The notes under the pieces were generated by a model. It was not told the DNA's origin and searched no databases. It was given only the letters and a program-made list of their open reading frames with translations. A DNA stretch of 64,000 nucleotides from Asterella californica (lineage: Eukaryota; Streptophyta; Marchantiopsida; Marchantiales; Aytoniaceae): positions 7,936,001 to 8,000,000 of the forward strand of contig JAYKYS010000014.1 in the NCBI GenBank assembly GCA_036924285.1. Direction: 5' to 3'. Positions 43,074 to 53,395 of this stretch are shown piece by piece. The translations under genes and the position numbers were made by a program. The stretch's first letter is position 1. Every line of letters begins with the position of its first letter.

Positions 43074-45050
43074 CAAAACCATCGGTAATTTTACCATTCC
43101 GAATCAATTAATAAAAGCCTCATAAAGTAGCATTCTTTCTATTCATGACCTCTGGTTAGGGAGCACTTGCGTTTATAATAGAAAGATACGAAAATTTGAT
43201 CTTGACCTGTCTTGGAGATGGACGAAATTCAGCGAAGTGCTTATGACTCCATTCGTCCACCAACCGTCCGCAAAATTCCTGAAAACTATGTAACAGACAA
43301 ATGGATGGATGGCTCGATCATTTTTTTCTAGCATGTATAGCTATAAGGACTAGGTGTTTTCAGAATCTTTTCATGTCATGGACAAAGTACATGTTACATA
43401 AAGAGAGCATGAACCTAGACTTCAGGTGGATCAAACGAAATAACGAGTTCGGAAAATGAGTCATCTTCGTAGATATCGAAGTTGTGAACAAGGCCAATTT
43501 TTAAATCCTTCAATTACGTTCGATTGATCAAATTTCTGATCCGTCATGGTAGGAAACTTTAACCTCAGTATGAGTGCCCAGAGGCATGTACTGGATCATA
43601 ATCACGAGGATTTCCAAGTCCATGCATTACCTAAGTCTATACTTGCAGATCATGTAAGCATCCACTCCGGTGACTAACCAACAAGATAAAATGACCAATG
43701 TTCTGCCCGTGCTGCTGTTCTTGCTGATGGACGTATCATGCGACTTGATGTATGCCAGTTCTTCATATGGTACACGAAGTAGTAATGCAGCAGAGACGCG
43801 AAAGATACAGCAAGTCCACAATACACAAGATTCAATACCGACTGATACGACCTTCCAGATTCTATCAGGTTGCTCACTGTACCGCCTCCACAACCAGTAT
43901 GTGAACCAAACTGAGGATGGAGATGGAAACGTTGAGACTCTCCAGGTCATCTAATCGAGTGGGGGTAGCCCAACAGGTCCTCTTTCTGACATTCTGGTAC
44001 TGCAAAGGCCGCGATTCCTTTGTCCACGGAACCAGAGAGGGGTTAAGGGGAGACAGAGTAAGTCGTATCTGTAACGATGGTCAACCAGGAAGAACAAGCG
44101 TATACAGATGCTACACCCGACGCTCAAAATACTCCAATGCATTGTGTGCGCGTGCCTACAACCAAAGCAATGGAATCCATACGACGAACAGATGAACCAG
44201 TATTACGATGTCCCGGAAAGAAACTCAGCAAACAATATAACCAACTTTGAGTCCTTACCAGATCTCCTAAAATGCCTGCCACCGCCACAGGATGAATGAT
44301 AAAGGGTTCTCCGCTTCGACGTTTCTGACCGTCATGAGCTTCAAAACAAGCTGAAGTTCACAACCATCGGGATTAGCGTGTTCAAAACGTGCAAACGTGC
44401 AGGCTGTGAAATTGCATGTCGTTCCTGAACCAAAACCAGGTCAAACGGCAATAACAGCAGATACCCCAAAATGCATCCAAGAGAAAAGGTGCAGTCAATT
44501 TTTCCAGACTGCTCTTAAATATCGACAGAGTATATCTTGGTACACAGAGTAGCGACAGAGTATATACTGATGCACGGGTAAAGCAGCGTTCTGAGAAAAC
44601 AGTGACTTCGCCCGCACACTTAGGTAATCCCCAACAGTATCGACAGAGTATAGTTACCTGCAAAGCGTCCTTCACTTTTCTCAGATGAGAAGAAGAGAGA
44701 TAGCTGACGGTTTACTTCAATTCCTGCAAGTAGAATTCCAAAGGAATTGACTGTAGTATCAGACTGCTGGTAAAACATGTTGCCAAAGAAACCAGAATCT
44801 GGAGAACCATACTCGTCTCAGACGACCTGGACCGGCAAAGAACTCGCTCTTCTACCCTTATGAAGATTTAACAGTTCATCCGCAGTTTCTGTAGGGAACT
44901 TAGCTCTTCACTTAGTGCCACTAATCTACGGAACATCAAGGGATGGTGTCAAGGCAGGACCTAGACTGGTGATTCAATCATATATCGATCCATGAGGATA
45001 GCAGCGCAATGCAAGAACTACCCCCGACCTAAGGTAACCACAAAAATATT
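43074..45050. other. Spacer, no recognised gene
   Basis: Plus-strand open stretches at 43670-43954 and 44108-44299 (ends FESLPDLLKCLPPPQDE) look somewhat coding-like, but I cannot name them. 44520-44650 holds a short repeated CGACAGAGTATA word (three copies). Confidence 0.4.
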
Positions 45051-45054
45051 CATC

Positions 45055-46400
45055 CGGCTACATATATTCGTACATCGAGAATGTCAGATTTCTTCAAGGA
45101 CCACGCTCTAGCACTAGCTGGTCCGCAAACCCGGCGGAGTACAGAGTAGCAGCAAACAGGGACAGAAGGTGTGCTAACTTGTAGTCTGGAGGTAGCCAAT
45201 ACCTGTAACCAACCAAAGGGTGTGCCGGTGGGAATGTGAATGCGAAGCACATTTCCAGAAATGGTTCTCCAGGTGTAAAATGTTGCCGACATGTAAAACA
45301 TGCAATGCGAGTCTATGTAAGTCCAATGTAGTGACATGAACAGTATGCAATGCAAGCTGATTGAAGCGAATGAAGAATCTAATGCAGTACTAATACCGTG
45401 GTGTTGATTACAACAAGAGTGAAGTAAGCAAAAGGAAGGAAAAGTACATAATAAGTACATATATTCACTCGAGTATGGCAAATAGAATCAAGGACCTAGG
45501 CTCTAGCACTTAGGTAGCCCGCAAAACCCCGCGAACTACAAAGTAAGTGGCAAACAGGGGCAGAATCTGCGCTTAACTTGCAGTCTGGAGTTAGCCAATG
45601 TCTGTAACCAAAGGGCGTGCCCATGGGAATGTGAAATGCGAGCACATTTCCAGAAATGGTTTCCCCAGGTATAGAGTGCAATACAGCCTACATGTAGAAT
45701 ATGCAATGCGGGTCTACGTAAGTCGGTCATGATTATAATGCAGAACTGTAAGTAAGTCTAAAGTGCAGAAAGGTCGAGTTATGTAGGAGGGTTCAAGAAG
45801 TAAAGAATGGACGAAATGGATAGTGAGCGTCCGTTGAAGCGACGATCATCAGGCAAGCAGAAAATAAACACAAGACAATTGACCCCGGCAGGTGGTTGTC
45901 ATAGCAGTACATTTCATCGGCCAATTTCCTGACACAGCTGTAGGTGATGAAAAGGTATACACTCAAAGAACCTAAGTACCACAAGTTACACAGAGCATGC
46001 AGGTAGAGCACCGTCCCGCTGCATGCTCCTCAACCTGGTCCCTGACTCCATAAGCACCGTGCGTATATTCGTACATCGAGAATGGCAGATTTTATCAAGG
46101 ACCACTCTCTAGTACTGAGGTAACCCGCAAGAACCCGGCCAAGTACATATATTCATATGTGTGAATATCAAGGACCACTCTCTAGTACAGAGGTAGATAC
46201 GGGGCCAAGTACATAGTAAGAAGCAAACAGGAGCCGAATGTGCGCTAACTTGCTAAGTGGAGTTAGCCAATTGTATGTAATGGAAGGGTGTGCGATGGGA
46301 ATCTGTACTGCGAAGCACATTTCCAGAAATGGTTCCCCCTGGTATAGCGTGCGATGTAGAAAGCCATACGGCTGACAAATGCAAGCTAATCGATTCTAAT
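45055..46400. repeat. R-family repeat cluster (three units plus tail)
   Basis: Units at about 45060-45330, 45465-45735 and 46068-46370 share, in order, CATATATTCGTACAT-like starts, CAAGGACC..CTCTAG, AGTACATAG, AGCAAACAGG, GCTAACTTG, GTCTGGAG/AGTGGAG-TTAGCCAAT, GGGAATGTGAA-like and GCACATTTCCAGAAATGGTT. The tail at 45785-46030 (CCCCGGCAGGTGGTTGTCA) also matches 28790-28960. All units have the same orientation. Minus-strand ORFs here follow the repeat and are not conserved through indels. Confidence 0.8.
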
Positions 46401-46882
46401 GTAGTGTCTAATGCAGAACTGAAGAACCTGGATTGAACACGACGATAGTGAAATTAGTGAAGGTCGTCGATGGCAAACAAAGATTGAGATGGTTTGAATG
46501 AATTCAAGAGCAATAATTTAGCAATGAAATCAGCGTTCAGACAGGTAGAAAAGGTAGAGAAAGAACTTTTGCCACTGGGTCACTAATGCAAGTAGATACT
46601 GAGTAGGTGTACACTCAAGAACCTAGTTACCACAAGTTACATATATTCATACATATGATGTACGTTTAGGTACAGCTCAAGTCCTCATTACGGTGTATAT
46701 GATGAGCCGGGCTCTCATAATAGCTCCCTACCTATCAGACTAACTAGTTCAGATGCAAGATGTTATACGTCTGTCTGATGCTTTTGCACAAACCTAGCGC
46801 AGGACACCTTTTAATGTACCCTTGTCAAACTATCCATGTCCTAGTACAATGCGTAACATTTTTAACCAGGTGTTCTTATCCC
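46401..46882. other. Spacer, nothing recognised
   Basis: No supported feature. Confidence 0.4.
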
Positions 46883-47160
46883 TAACAGAAGAGAAAGCAA
46901 AAGGAAGCTCCAAGGAAATCTCGCCTTATCAATGGTGTTACTGTTGATCCTTGTAAATCGCAGTTAATGGTACCTAATTTCGCAAGCATAGAGATGTTAG
47001 ATTGAAGTGCGGTAAAGAGTTCTAATTTAGTGCTATGAAAAGGTGGTTGGGTTCTTTTATCGAAGACAGAAGTGTGCAAGCTATGTTTATCCTGTGTTAT
47101 TGCTATGTCCAAGTAGTTGCAGGAGTCACCAGAAGCGGTTTCGTTAAGCTGACAGGACGA
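46883..47160 (-). pseudogene. Reverse-transcriptase-like fragment (not LINE L1 type)
   Basis: The minus-strand frame reads NYLDIAITQDKHSLHTSV, then FDKRTQPPF, then SNISMLAKLGTI. The pattern Y-x-D-x-x-I, a short gap, T-S-V-F-D-K-R-x-x-P-x-F and S-N-I-S-x-x-A-K-L-G-T resembles the C-terminal part of RT ORFs known from algal and moss non-LTR or Penelope-like elements. It is unlike the LINE at 36112-40817. No catalytic RT box is present, so only a fragment survives. The family assignment is from memory of motifs and is moderate at best. Confidence 0.45.
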
Positions 47161-50100
47161 TCTGGAGAAAATTCCACCTCCAAACGCGTTTAGGGTGATC
47201 ATAATCAACTTACTGTCTTAGTGGGCAGTGATTAAAAGCAGAATTCATGACTCGTGTTTGTTACTAATCAAATGCACTAAGAGTCATCCCTAGATTTACC
47301 ACTTCCCTTACCTCCCAAAGAGTTGCAGGAGTCACTAAGGCTGCAGCGCTGCCTGACGGCGGAGCGTCATTTGGCGACTGACAGCGAACGCATACTTCCG
47401 ACCTCGTATTTGCCTTTCGAGGGTTTCGTTCCAGCGCAGAGCTGGATATACAATCCTCCAAGAAGTATCCTTTTGTAAAACTCCGACAGGAACCAGCAGG
47501 CTACACGGAGAAGAAGAAGAGTGAACGCCCGCCCGATAGTACACAGAGGGTAACCTCTCTCTTTCAGTAAGAACTTAGACTACCAGAATCCGACTTCCCT
47601 AAGTTTGTAACGTAGAAACTTACGTGACTTCTATCACCATCTACGCAAAAAATGATACTGTTGAACGCTACAAGATACAGTCACGAGAAACCTCAGCATA
47701 AAAGACGGCATGATGAGCAAGAATATGCATCGACACGAAACCTTATTCAGCGAGAACTTTCACGGCAGAAACGACTGACAGTAACTAGCAGATCATGATG
47801 TGAGAGTTGTGCAGGCCCGCATCACCATACATGTTTAAGAGTTGCACCGTTTCCGCTTTTCTGCCACTTAGGGCTGCTGATGAGAGACACAGCTCGAACT
47901 GAGTGGGAGGAGAAGCCATTGACGGTACGCGCTAGACAGAAAGTATCCTTAATTTCGAATGTGGCAAGGCTGTAATAAGATCCGGGAACCACCACAATCC
48001 GTAGACCCTGCACAACAATCCAGGCAGTCAACCGTACCGTTATTCCGCCACGCAAAACCAACCCTTCTTTCTCAACAGCCCCACGGTAATTATAAATAGG
48101 AGAAGTATGGCTCGTGCCTGAACCTTGAACAGCCAATTCACACTGACTCCAGAACCTGAGTGGAGGTGACAAGTATTCAATGAAAGGCAAGACACAAGGA
48201 AAAGCGAGAAAAGGAAAACTTGTGGTCATCTATGAAGATCTTAAGCAGGCTTAGCCACCACTGTGATGAACTATCGAGCTAGATTTAACCAGTCCTCTCA
48301 CTTGTTTCATCCAAATCCACCATTCTGGTTCAGGAAATGTAACTGTTACAAAGGCACACATGGAGGGCACTATGGTATAAAGTATTCTTCGAACAAATTT
48401 GGCCAGTCCCTAAACTGCTGACCTGTAATCTACGGTTGGACCCCAGGGACCTGTCCCCGAGGCCCCCGGGAATCAAAGGAACAGCACTCAGTTGTGATGT
48501 CTGTTTAGTATCATCTGCATAGAGACGTATCTTCCCTGAGACGTAACGACTACAGGCCTCGAAGAGCGTCCTCAGGTTTCTAAACTATTAAAAGTAGGAA
48601 CTAAGCGATGCTAAATGCATAATTTTTCTAACTTGCTTCTGCAGATTGCAACAGCTCGCCAATTTTTAAACCGGAGTTTCCGTCCTGCAGTAGGGGTTCA
48701 CCTACACTTGAAAGCACCGTTCCCTTTCCCCAGGATACTGTGCAAGAAACTATGAAGCTTTGTCTGACCAACATAAAAAGAACTGCACAAAAGGCCAAAG
48801 CTCAGATGATCTCACGATCGGGGTACAACCGAAGTGTGAAACCAGAAAAGTGTATTAAAGAATCGAAAAAACAGAACAGCTGAAAGCCGCAGGAAAGAAG
48901 TGCTAAACTGAAAGTTGAATCGACCTGGCCATTCCAAATGAGGTCTGCAGATTTACTCCCGAACTATCTGACATACAAAAAGAATGTATACGTGTGGAGG
49001 ATCACTGTGGAGAACCAACAGTCCGTACAATCACTCCTCAACACCTTCCCCAACGAATTTGCCATGTCTCTGTCTACCCTGCTTGCAACCTATGCAACAG
49101 CGTAACATTCCCCAGCTCCAGCTACAATTTTGATCTCCAAAAAGATTCCCATAACCTTTCTAATCACTTTTCTACCCTTCTGAAAGCGCGCTTGCATCCA
49201 TCGCTCGCTACCTCTTATGCTCACTAGCATCGTTCCACGGTTTCCGCCTCTTTAAGCTCTCCACCAGCTCGTCCTCCACTCCCCCAAAATCACGGCAATC
49301 TCTTACACACCAGGATTACTTCCACTCTGGACCTTCCCAACCTCACTGCCTGTATATGTGATTGCATGCATCGAGTCTGCACCATATCACTCGCGGACAT
49401 TTTTAGTGCCAACTACTCATCTTAAGATGACAGTTTGTAGACTCTCCAAACAGCTCCCCCTATACCGCCACAAGGACGAGTAAATGAAGAAAGGAGATGA
49501 GTTCTAGAGGAGGAAAGGAGGAAGAATCATGCCGCAATGTCTGTCACTTCAAAATCTTTAAGTACTCACCTGACCACATCTTGCATCGCGAACAAGCATA
49601 TATGTCAACTTCCAACACAGCGGGAGTTCATGAGCTCATCCGATCCCCAAGAAAGCAAGAGAGAGCATCATAGCAATCTTTACATGGGAGCCCAGAGAGC
49701 TAGATGAACTCCAGCTGCGTAGAAAGCAAACAAACATATTTTCTTCCTAAGCCAGTGTTGAAGTGCACACGATAGGAAGTGCGGGTAAACGATCTTTCCG
49801 TCTCAAAGTATATTCACTGAAGCACCAGAGCAAGATGCTTCCAGTATCATTCGCGTTCCGGGTAAGCGAGCAGAAAGCACGTACACTAGAACTACAACAA
49901 GCAGGATAGACTGGAGAATGAGATCTTAAATTCGCATGATATGTCCATAAGGTAACCTCGTCTAGCGGTTCCACTCTCGCTCCAGTCCGCTCGCTGGCCG
50001 TTTCAAGATCTGTAAAACTTGAATAATCCGCGGATGCTTTAGCCCTCCAGTAACGGTTCCGCAGTTTTGAACTTTGCAGCCTCATGTTTGTTAATCCGTT

Positions 50101-50560
50101 ATACAAGAGTCCGTTAGATCGGAAGGTAAAAAGAACATTACAAATTGCTCTGTCGATTAGAGAGTTTTATGTTCTTTTGAGCTTTAGTATCTTTAAGGAG
50201 AAAGAAGCGTTGATAGCGATTGAGTGAGAGAGTGGTGAACATCCAAGTGAAGTTACGGTATTAGTTCGAGGACTTGACTACCCTGTAACGATTTGTAGAC
50301 GGTGAACTCAGTATTTGGTTTTAGCGGTGCTGTTTTATGACAGTCTGAGAGAGTAAAGGAGTTCGAGGTCCGAAGGTCTCGACCAGCGGGGGAAGATTGT
50401 GAGCAGCAAATAAGAGAGATCCGCGATTTGCAGACGGAGAGAAGATGGCACACATTGACACGGAGAAGCATGTTGCGACTGGAGACAAAGTCGAAGTCGG
50501 GAACATCATGGATGGGATAATCTTTTGTACATTAGTTCATTTTTGTGCACTTTATGAGCA
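47161..50560. other. Spacer, no recognised gene
   Basis: Two minus-strand open frames look coding-like but are unrecognised. One is 48229-47822, with SHTSPIYNYRGAVEKEG and LRIVVVPGSYYSLATFEIK. The other is 50106-49747, starting near MRLQSSKLRNRYWRAKAS, with a possible GT donor after VEPLDE. They could be exons of unknown genes. No repeats or RNA genes were seen. Confidence 0.4.
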
Positions 50561-51370
50561 TTGCATCAAAGGGAAGTACAAAGCAAGGTGCAAGTCAAAG
50601 GAAAGAAACAAGATTTGAGTCGTAAACAGACTCGCGTGCACGAAACGGAGGAGAGGAATGAAGATGAAATCCAGAAAAGAGAACTCAGCAAAGATCAGGA
50701 TATTGAGACGGATCGAGACCAGTGCAAGTTGTTGGCATCAGAAGAGATGAACAGGTCGAGGAAAGATGTTTACTGCAGAAAGAGGACAGCAACCAGATAA
50801 CTGCAACATAGACAAAGTTTTAGTTCAGTGCTACAACATGATCCACCAGGTGGAAAAGAAAGAGTCGCTGACAGACGCAGAAGAAATACAGACGCAAAAG
50901 AGTAGCAAGTTAGAAAAGAACTTACCGATAAGGAGAAAATTCGCTGAGCACAGATGGCAAAAGAGTAGCAAGTTAGAAAAGAACTTACCAATAAAGAGAA
51001 AAATAGCTGAGCACAGATGACAAGAGATGCACACGGAGCACTGGTGACAAGCGTGCAGTTGTTAGTCCCAAGCAGAAACAGCAGATGGTAAACAACCATC
51101 GTCTGGAACGTCCGATAAGAGAAAAATCGCTGAGCACAGATGACAAGAGATGCACACGGAGCACTGGTGACAAGCGTGCAGTTGTTAGTCTCAAGCAGAA
51201 ACAGCAGATGGTAAACAACCATCGTCTGGAATGGATGGATAGGATCAGGATTTGTCATAGAGAAGCAAAAATACGAAAAAATCATCTTTTAAGTTCAACA
51301 GATGTTCCACGGAATATCAAACTCTCACCTAGAGAAATATCTAAGAGTTTACGGATGGGATGGAGATACT
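50561..51370 (+). other. Charged coding-like stretch with frame changes
   Basis: Plus-strand frames 50561-50800, 50766-51020 and 51085-51372 are rich in Lys, Arg, Glu and Gln (for example KKQDLSRKQTRVHETEERN). They follow each other in different frames, as if one frame was broken. No domain was recognised. The stretch lies upstream of the RSH pseudogene on the same strand, but RSH similarity was not seen in it. Confidence 0.35.
50895..51235. repeat. Compound tandem repeats (about 65 bp x2, then about 121 bp x2)
   Basis: AGTAGCAAGTTAGAAAAGAA followed by CTTACC.ATAA occurs at about 50901 and 50966. The longer unit GCACAGATGACAAGAGATGC through CATCGTCTGGAA occurs at about 51012 and 51133 with one or two differences. 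The units share the CTGAGCACAGATG.CAA word, so the two arrays are related. Confidence 0.85.
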
Positions 51371-51825
51371 GAAAATAGAAAACATTCGTATTGTGGAGGA
51401 TTGATCCAAACGATTGGGTCATCAAATATCTTAGATCTTAGATCACTTACGGATAGATCTAAAGTGCATGGATGACCTTGAGGCAGATCAAAAGTGCATG
51501 GATGACCTACAGGCAGTTGAATTCCAAGCAAGATGCACAGGTTAAGACAAAGGCAGCCGGGGAGATTTCGGTACATTGCAGACTGCAAAGGCAATATCCG
51601 AATGAGCTGGATAAAAGATAAGCTGAAAGTCATTGGTGCAGGTTTGAAGAGATCATGCATGGATACTTTTAGACCTCCGGTATGTCTAGTGTTCAGTTAT
51701 CCAGAGCGTTCGGTTTCGGATTGACAGGACACAGCAGTGAGAACCCACTGCCCCTGAACAATGTAAGGGTTATCGAAATGATCTCCAATTCTCAACGGCT
51801 TAGATACTGAGCAATATCTGAGTTC

Positions 51826-52725
51826 GTAAAAGATTACATCGCCACGCCAAAGCCAAATGGATATCAAAGTCTACACACGACGGTGATACCATTCGGCTCA
51901 AAAACGTACTTTCCTCTGGAGATACAGGTAACTGCACGTTCTTGAATAATGATTCTGGTTGTGCTTGTTGTTTTGACGTAGAAGTATGTGAGAAGTTCTG
52001 GTCTCTACTGTTTGGATATAGTCACTGAGTCCTTGTTTTGACCTCTTATTCTCGTTCATTTGAGCATGAAGTATTCGCCGTCACTTATCTTTTGTTTCTT
52101 ATACTTTTGTAGATAAGAACAGAGGAGATGGATAAGGTCGCTGACTGGGGCATTGCCGCTCACCTCAGTGGAAAAGGCAACGATAATTGTAACGCAAACT
52201 CAAATGGTTCTTATTCTGGAAATGGAGTTCTTGTAACGAATGGATCCACTCAACATGGTTGGAATCAGAATCTGAATGATGCAGAAATTGCGCGCAGGGT
52301 AAGGGAAGGACGGTTAGGCTGTTGTTCCTCTTTTGTCTTCTTTGTAAAGCTTGACGAAGTCTGAAACCCGATACATAGGACGATCTCATTGGGCACTATC
52401 GTTGTAAATACAAGCGGCTTCTTGTTGCAGGTAAGTTGATTGAAATTCTATACGTGAATGGCAGGAGGAGTTTATCGGCAACATGACTTCGCGAGAATTT
52501 GTCGACACGATCAACCGGGGATCTACTCGGCAGTCGTGTCTTCGTCTTTACATCGAAAGGAGAGGTGAAGCCATGTTTTACTACCTGTGCTTTATTGTGT
52601 GAGGTTAGAGGGTGTACGAGAGTCTTGGCGTCTGACTATCCGTTGGAATGTTTTCCAGGTGAGAACCTTCCTAAGGGTGCCACGGTTGTCACACAGATGT
52701 CGGGAATAACATGGTAGCTGCGAAG
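51826..52725 (+). pseudogene. RelA/SpoT homologue pseudogene (RSH1-type), four exon remnants
   Basis: Exon a (to 51927) reads VKDYIATPKPNGYQSLHTTV, the ppGpp-synthetase core with the SLHTTV strand. Exon b (52113-52298) reads IRTEEMDKVADWGIAAHLSG and ends DAEIARR. Exon c (52431-52564) shows a TGA in place of the expected Trp, a 1-bp insertion, then EEFIGNMTSREFVDTINR and, after an extra G, LLGSRVFVFTSKGE. Exon d (about 52659-52725) has NLPKGATVV, then loses the DYAY-type block of the TGS domain and resumes as TDVGNNMVAAK before a GT. Introns a/b and b/c keep GT/AG and phase 0. Intact RSH proteins make or degrade ppGpp in plastids. At least four lesions rule out function here. Confidence 0.85.
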
Positions 52726-53027
52726 GTATGCAGTCGTGCATCTCGCTTTTGGACGGGAGTAATCAGTAGGGCAGTGAGTCAAGTTTTCTTCCCGAACTTG
52801 TTCTGTAAGTTGAACCGAAGTGTGCGACGTTTAAGGGTGTTGCTGTTCTTGTGAGAGATGAAAGTCGTTCTTGTACGGGAGGACGTTGTCCTCAGCTCTT
52901 CCAGGTTACCATACTTAAGAATTTACATGGCTTTAGTCTTAAGATTCAGGAATCTCCTTCTGGAACTTAGAACTCAGAAAGAAACGGACGGCTGATGAGT
53001 GGAATGCTCATAGATGTATAGGATAAG

Positions 53028-53395
53028 AGCATCTCCACCCCTATGGCGTTAAAGATAGTTTTACTCTTTATTTGGAGTTAGGGAATAAAGGATCTTTATC
53101 TTAAAGATAAATTTGTCACACATATAACTTTTTTAATGGATCTTTGATATTAAAAATATATATAAATGAAGTGTTTCATTGCATGACAGATTCATAGGTT
53201 ATAACAAGGTAATCGGCAAGTCGAATCTATGAAAAGTGTCATAATGGTCTGATATTGTGCTCACAAATTTTATTGTGATTTTTAAGTTGGAGAATTACGA
53301 TATTTTTCAAAGAATGTATTAAATTAGAGAGTAGTAAGAAGATTAACTGTGGGAAGGTTTTCTCTAATTGGTTAGAGGAGCTGCTCCAATGCACT
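53028..53395. mobile_element. Possible MITE (GAGCATCTCCA-type ends)
   Basis: The left end reads GAGCATCTCCACC and the right end, on the other strand, reads GGAGCAGCTCCTC, similar over the first 11 positions. The interior is AT-rich and non-coding. No clear target-site duplication was seen, so this is tentative. Confidence 0.3.

Noticed and set aside
43195..43281. Possible second exon upstream of the KAS exon (minus strand)
   Set aside because: It has splice-like borders, but no frame resembles the KAS sequence that should precede the last exon.
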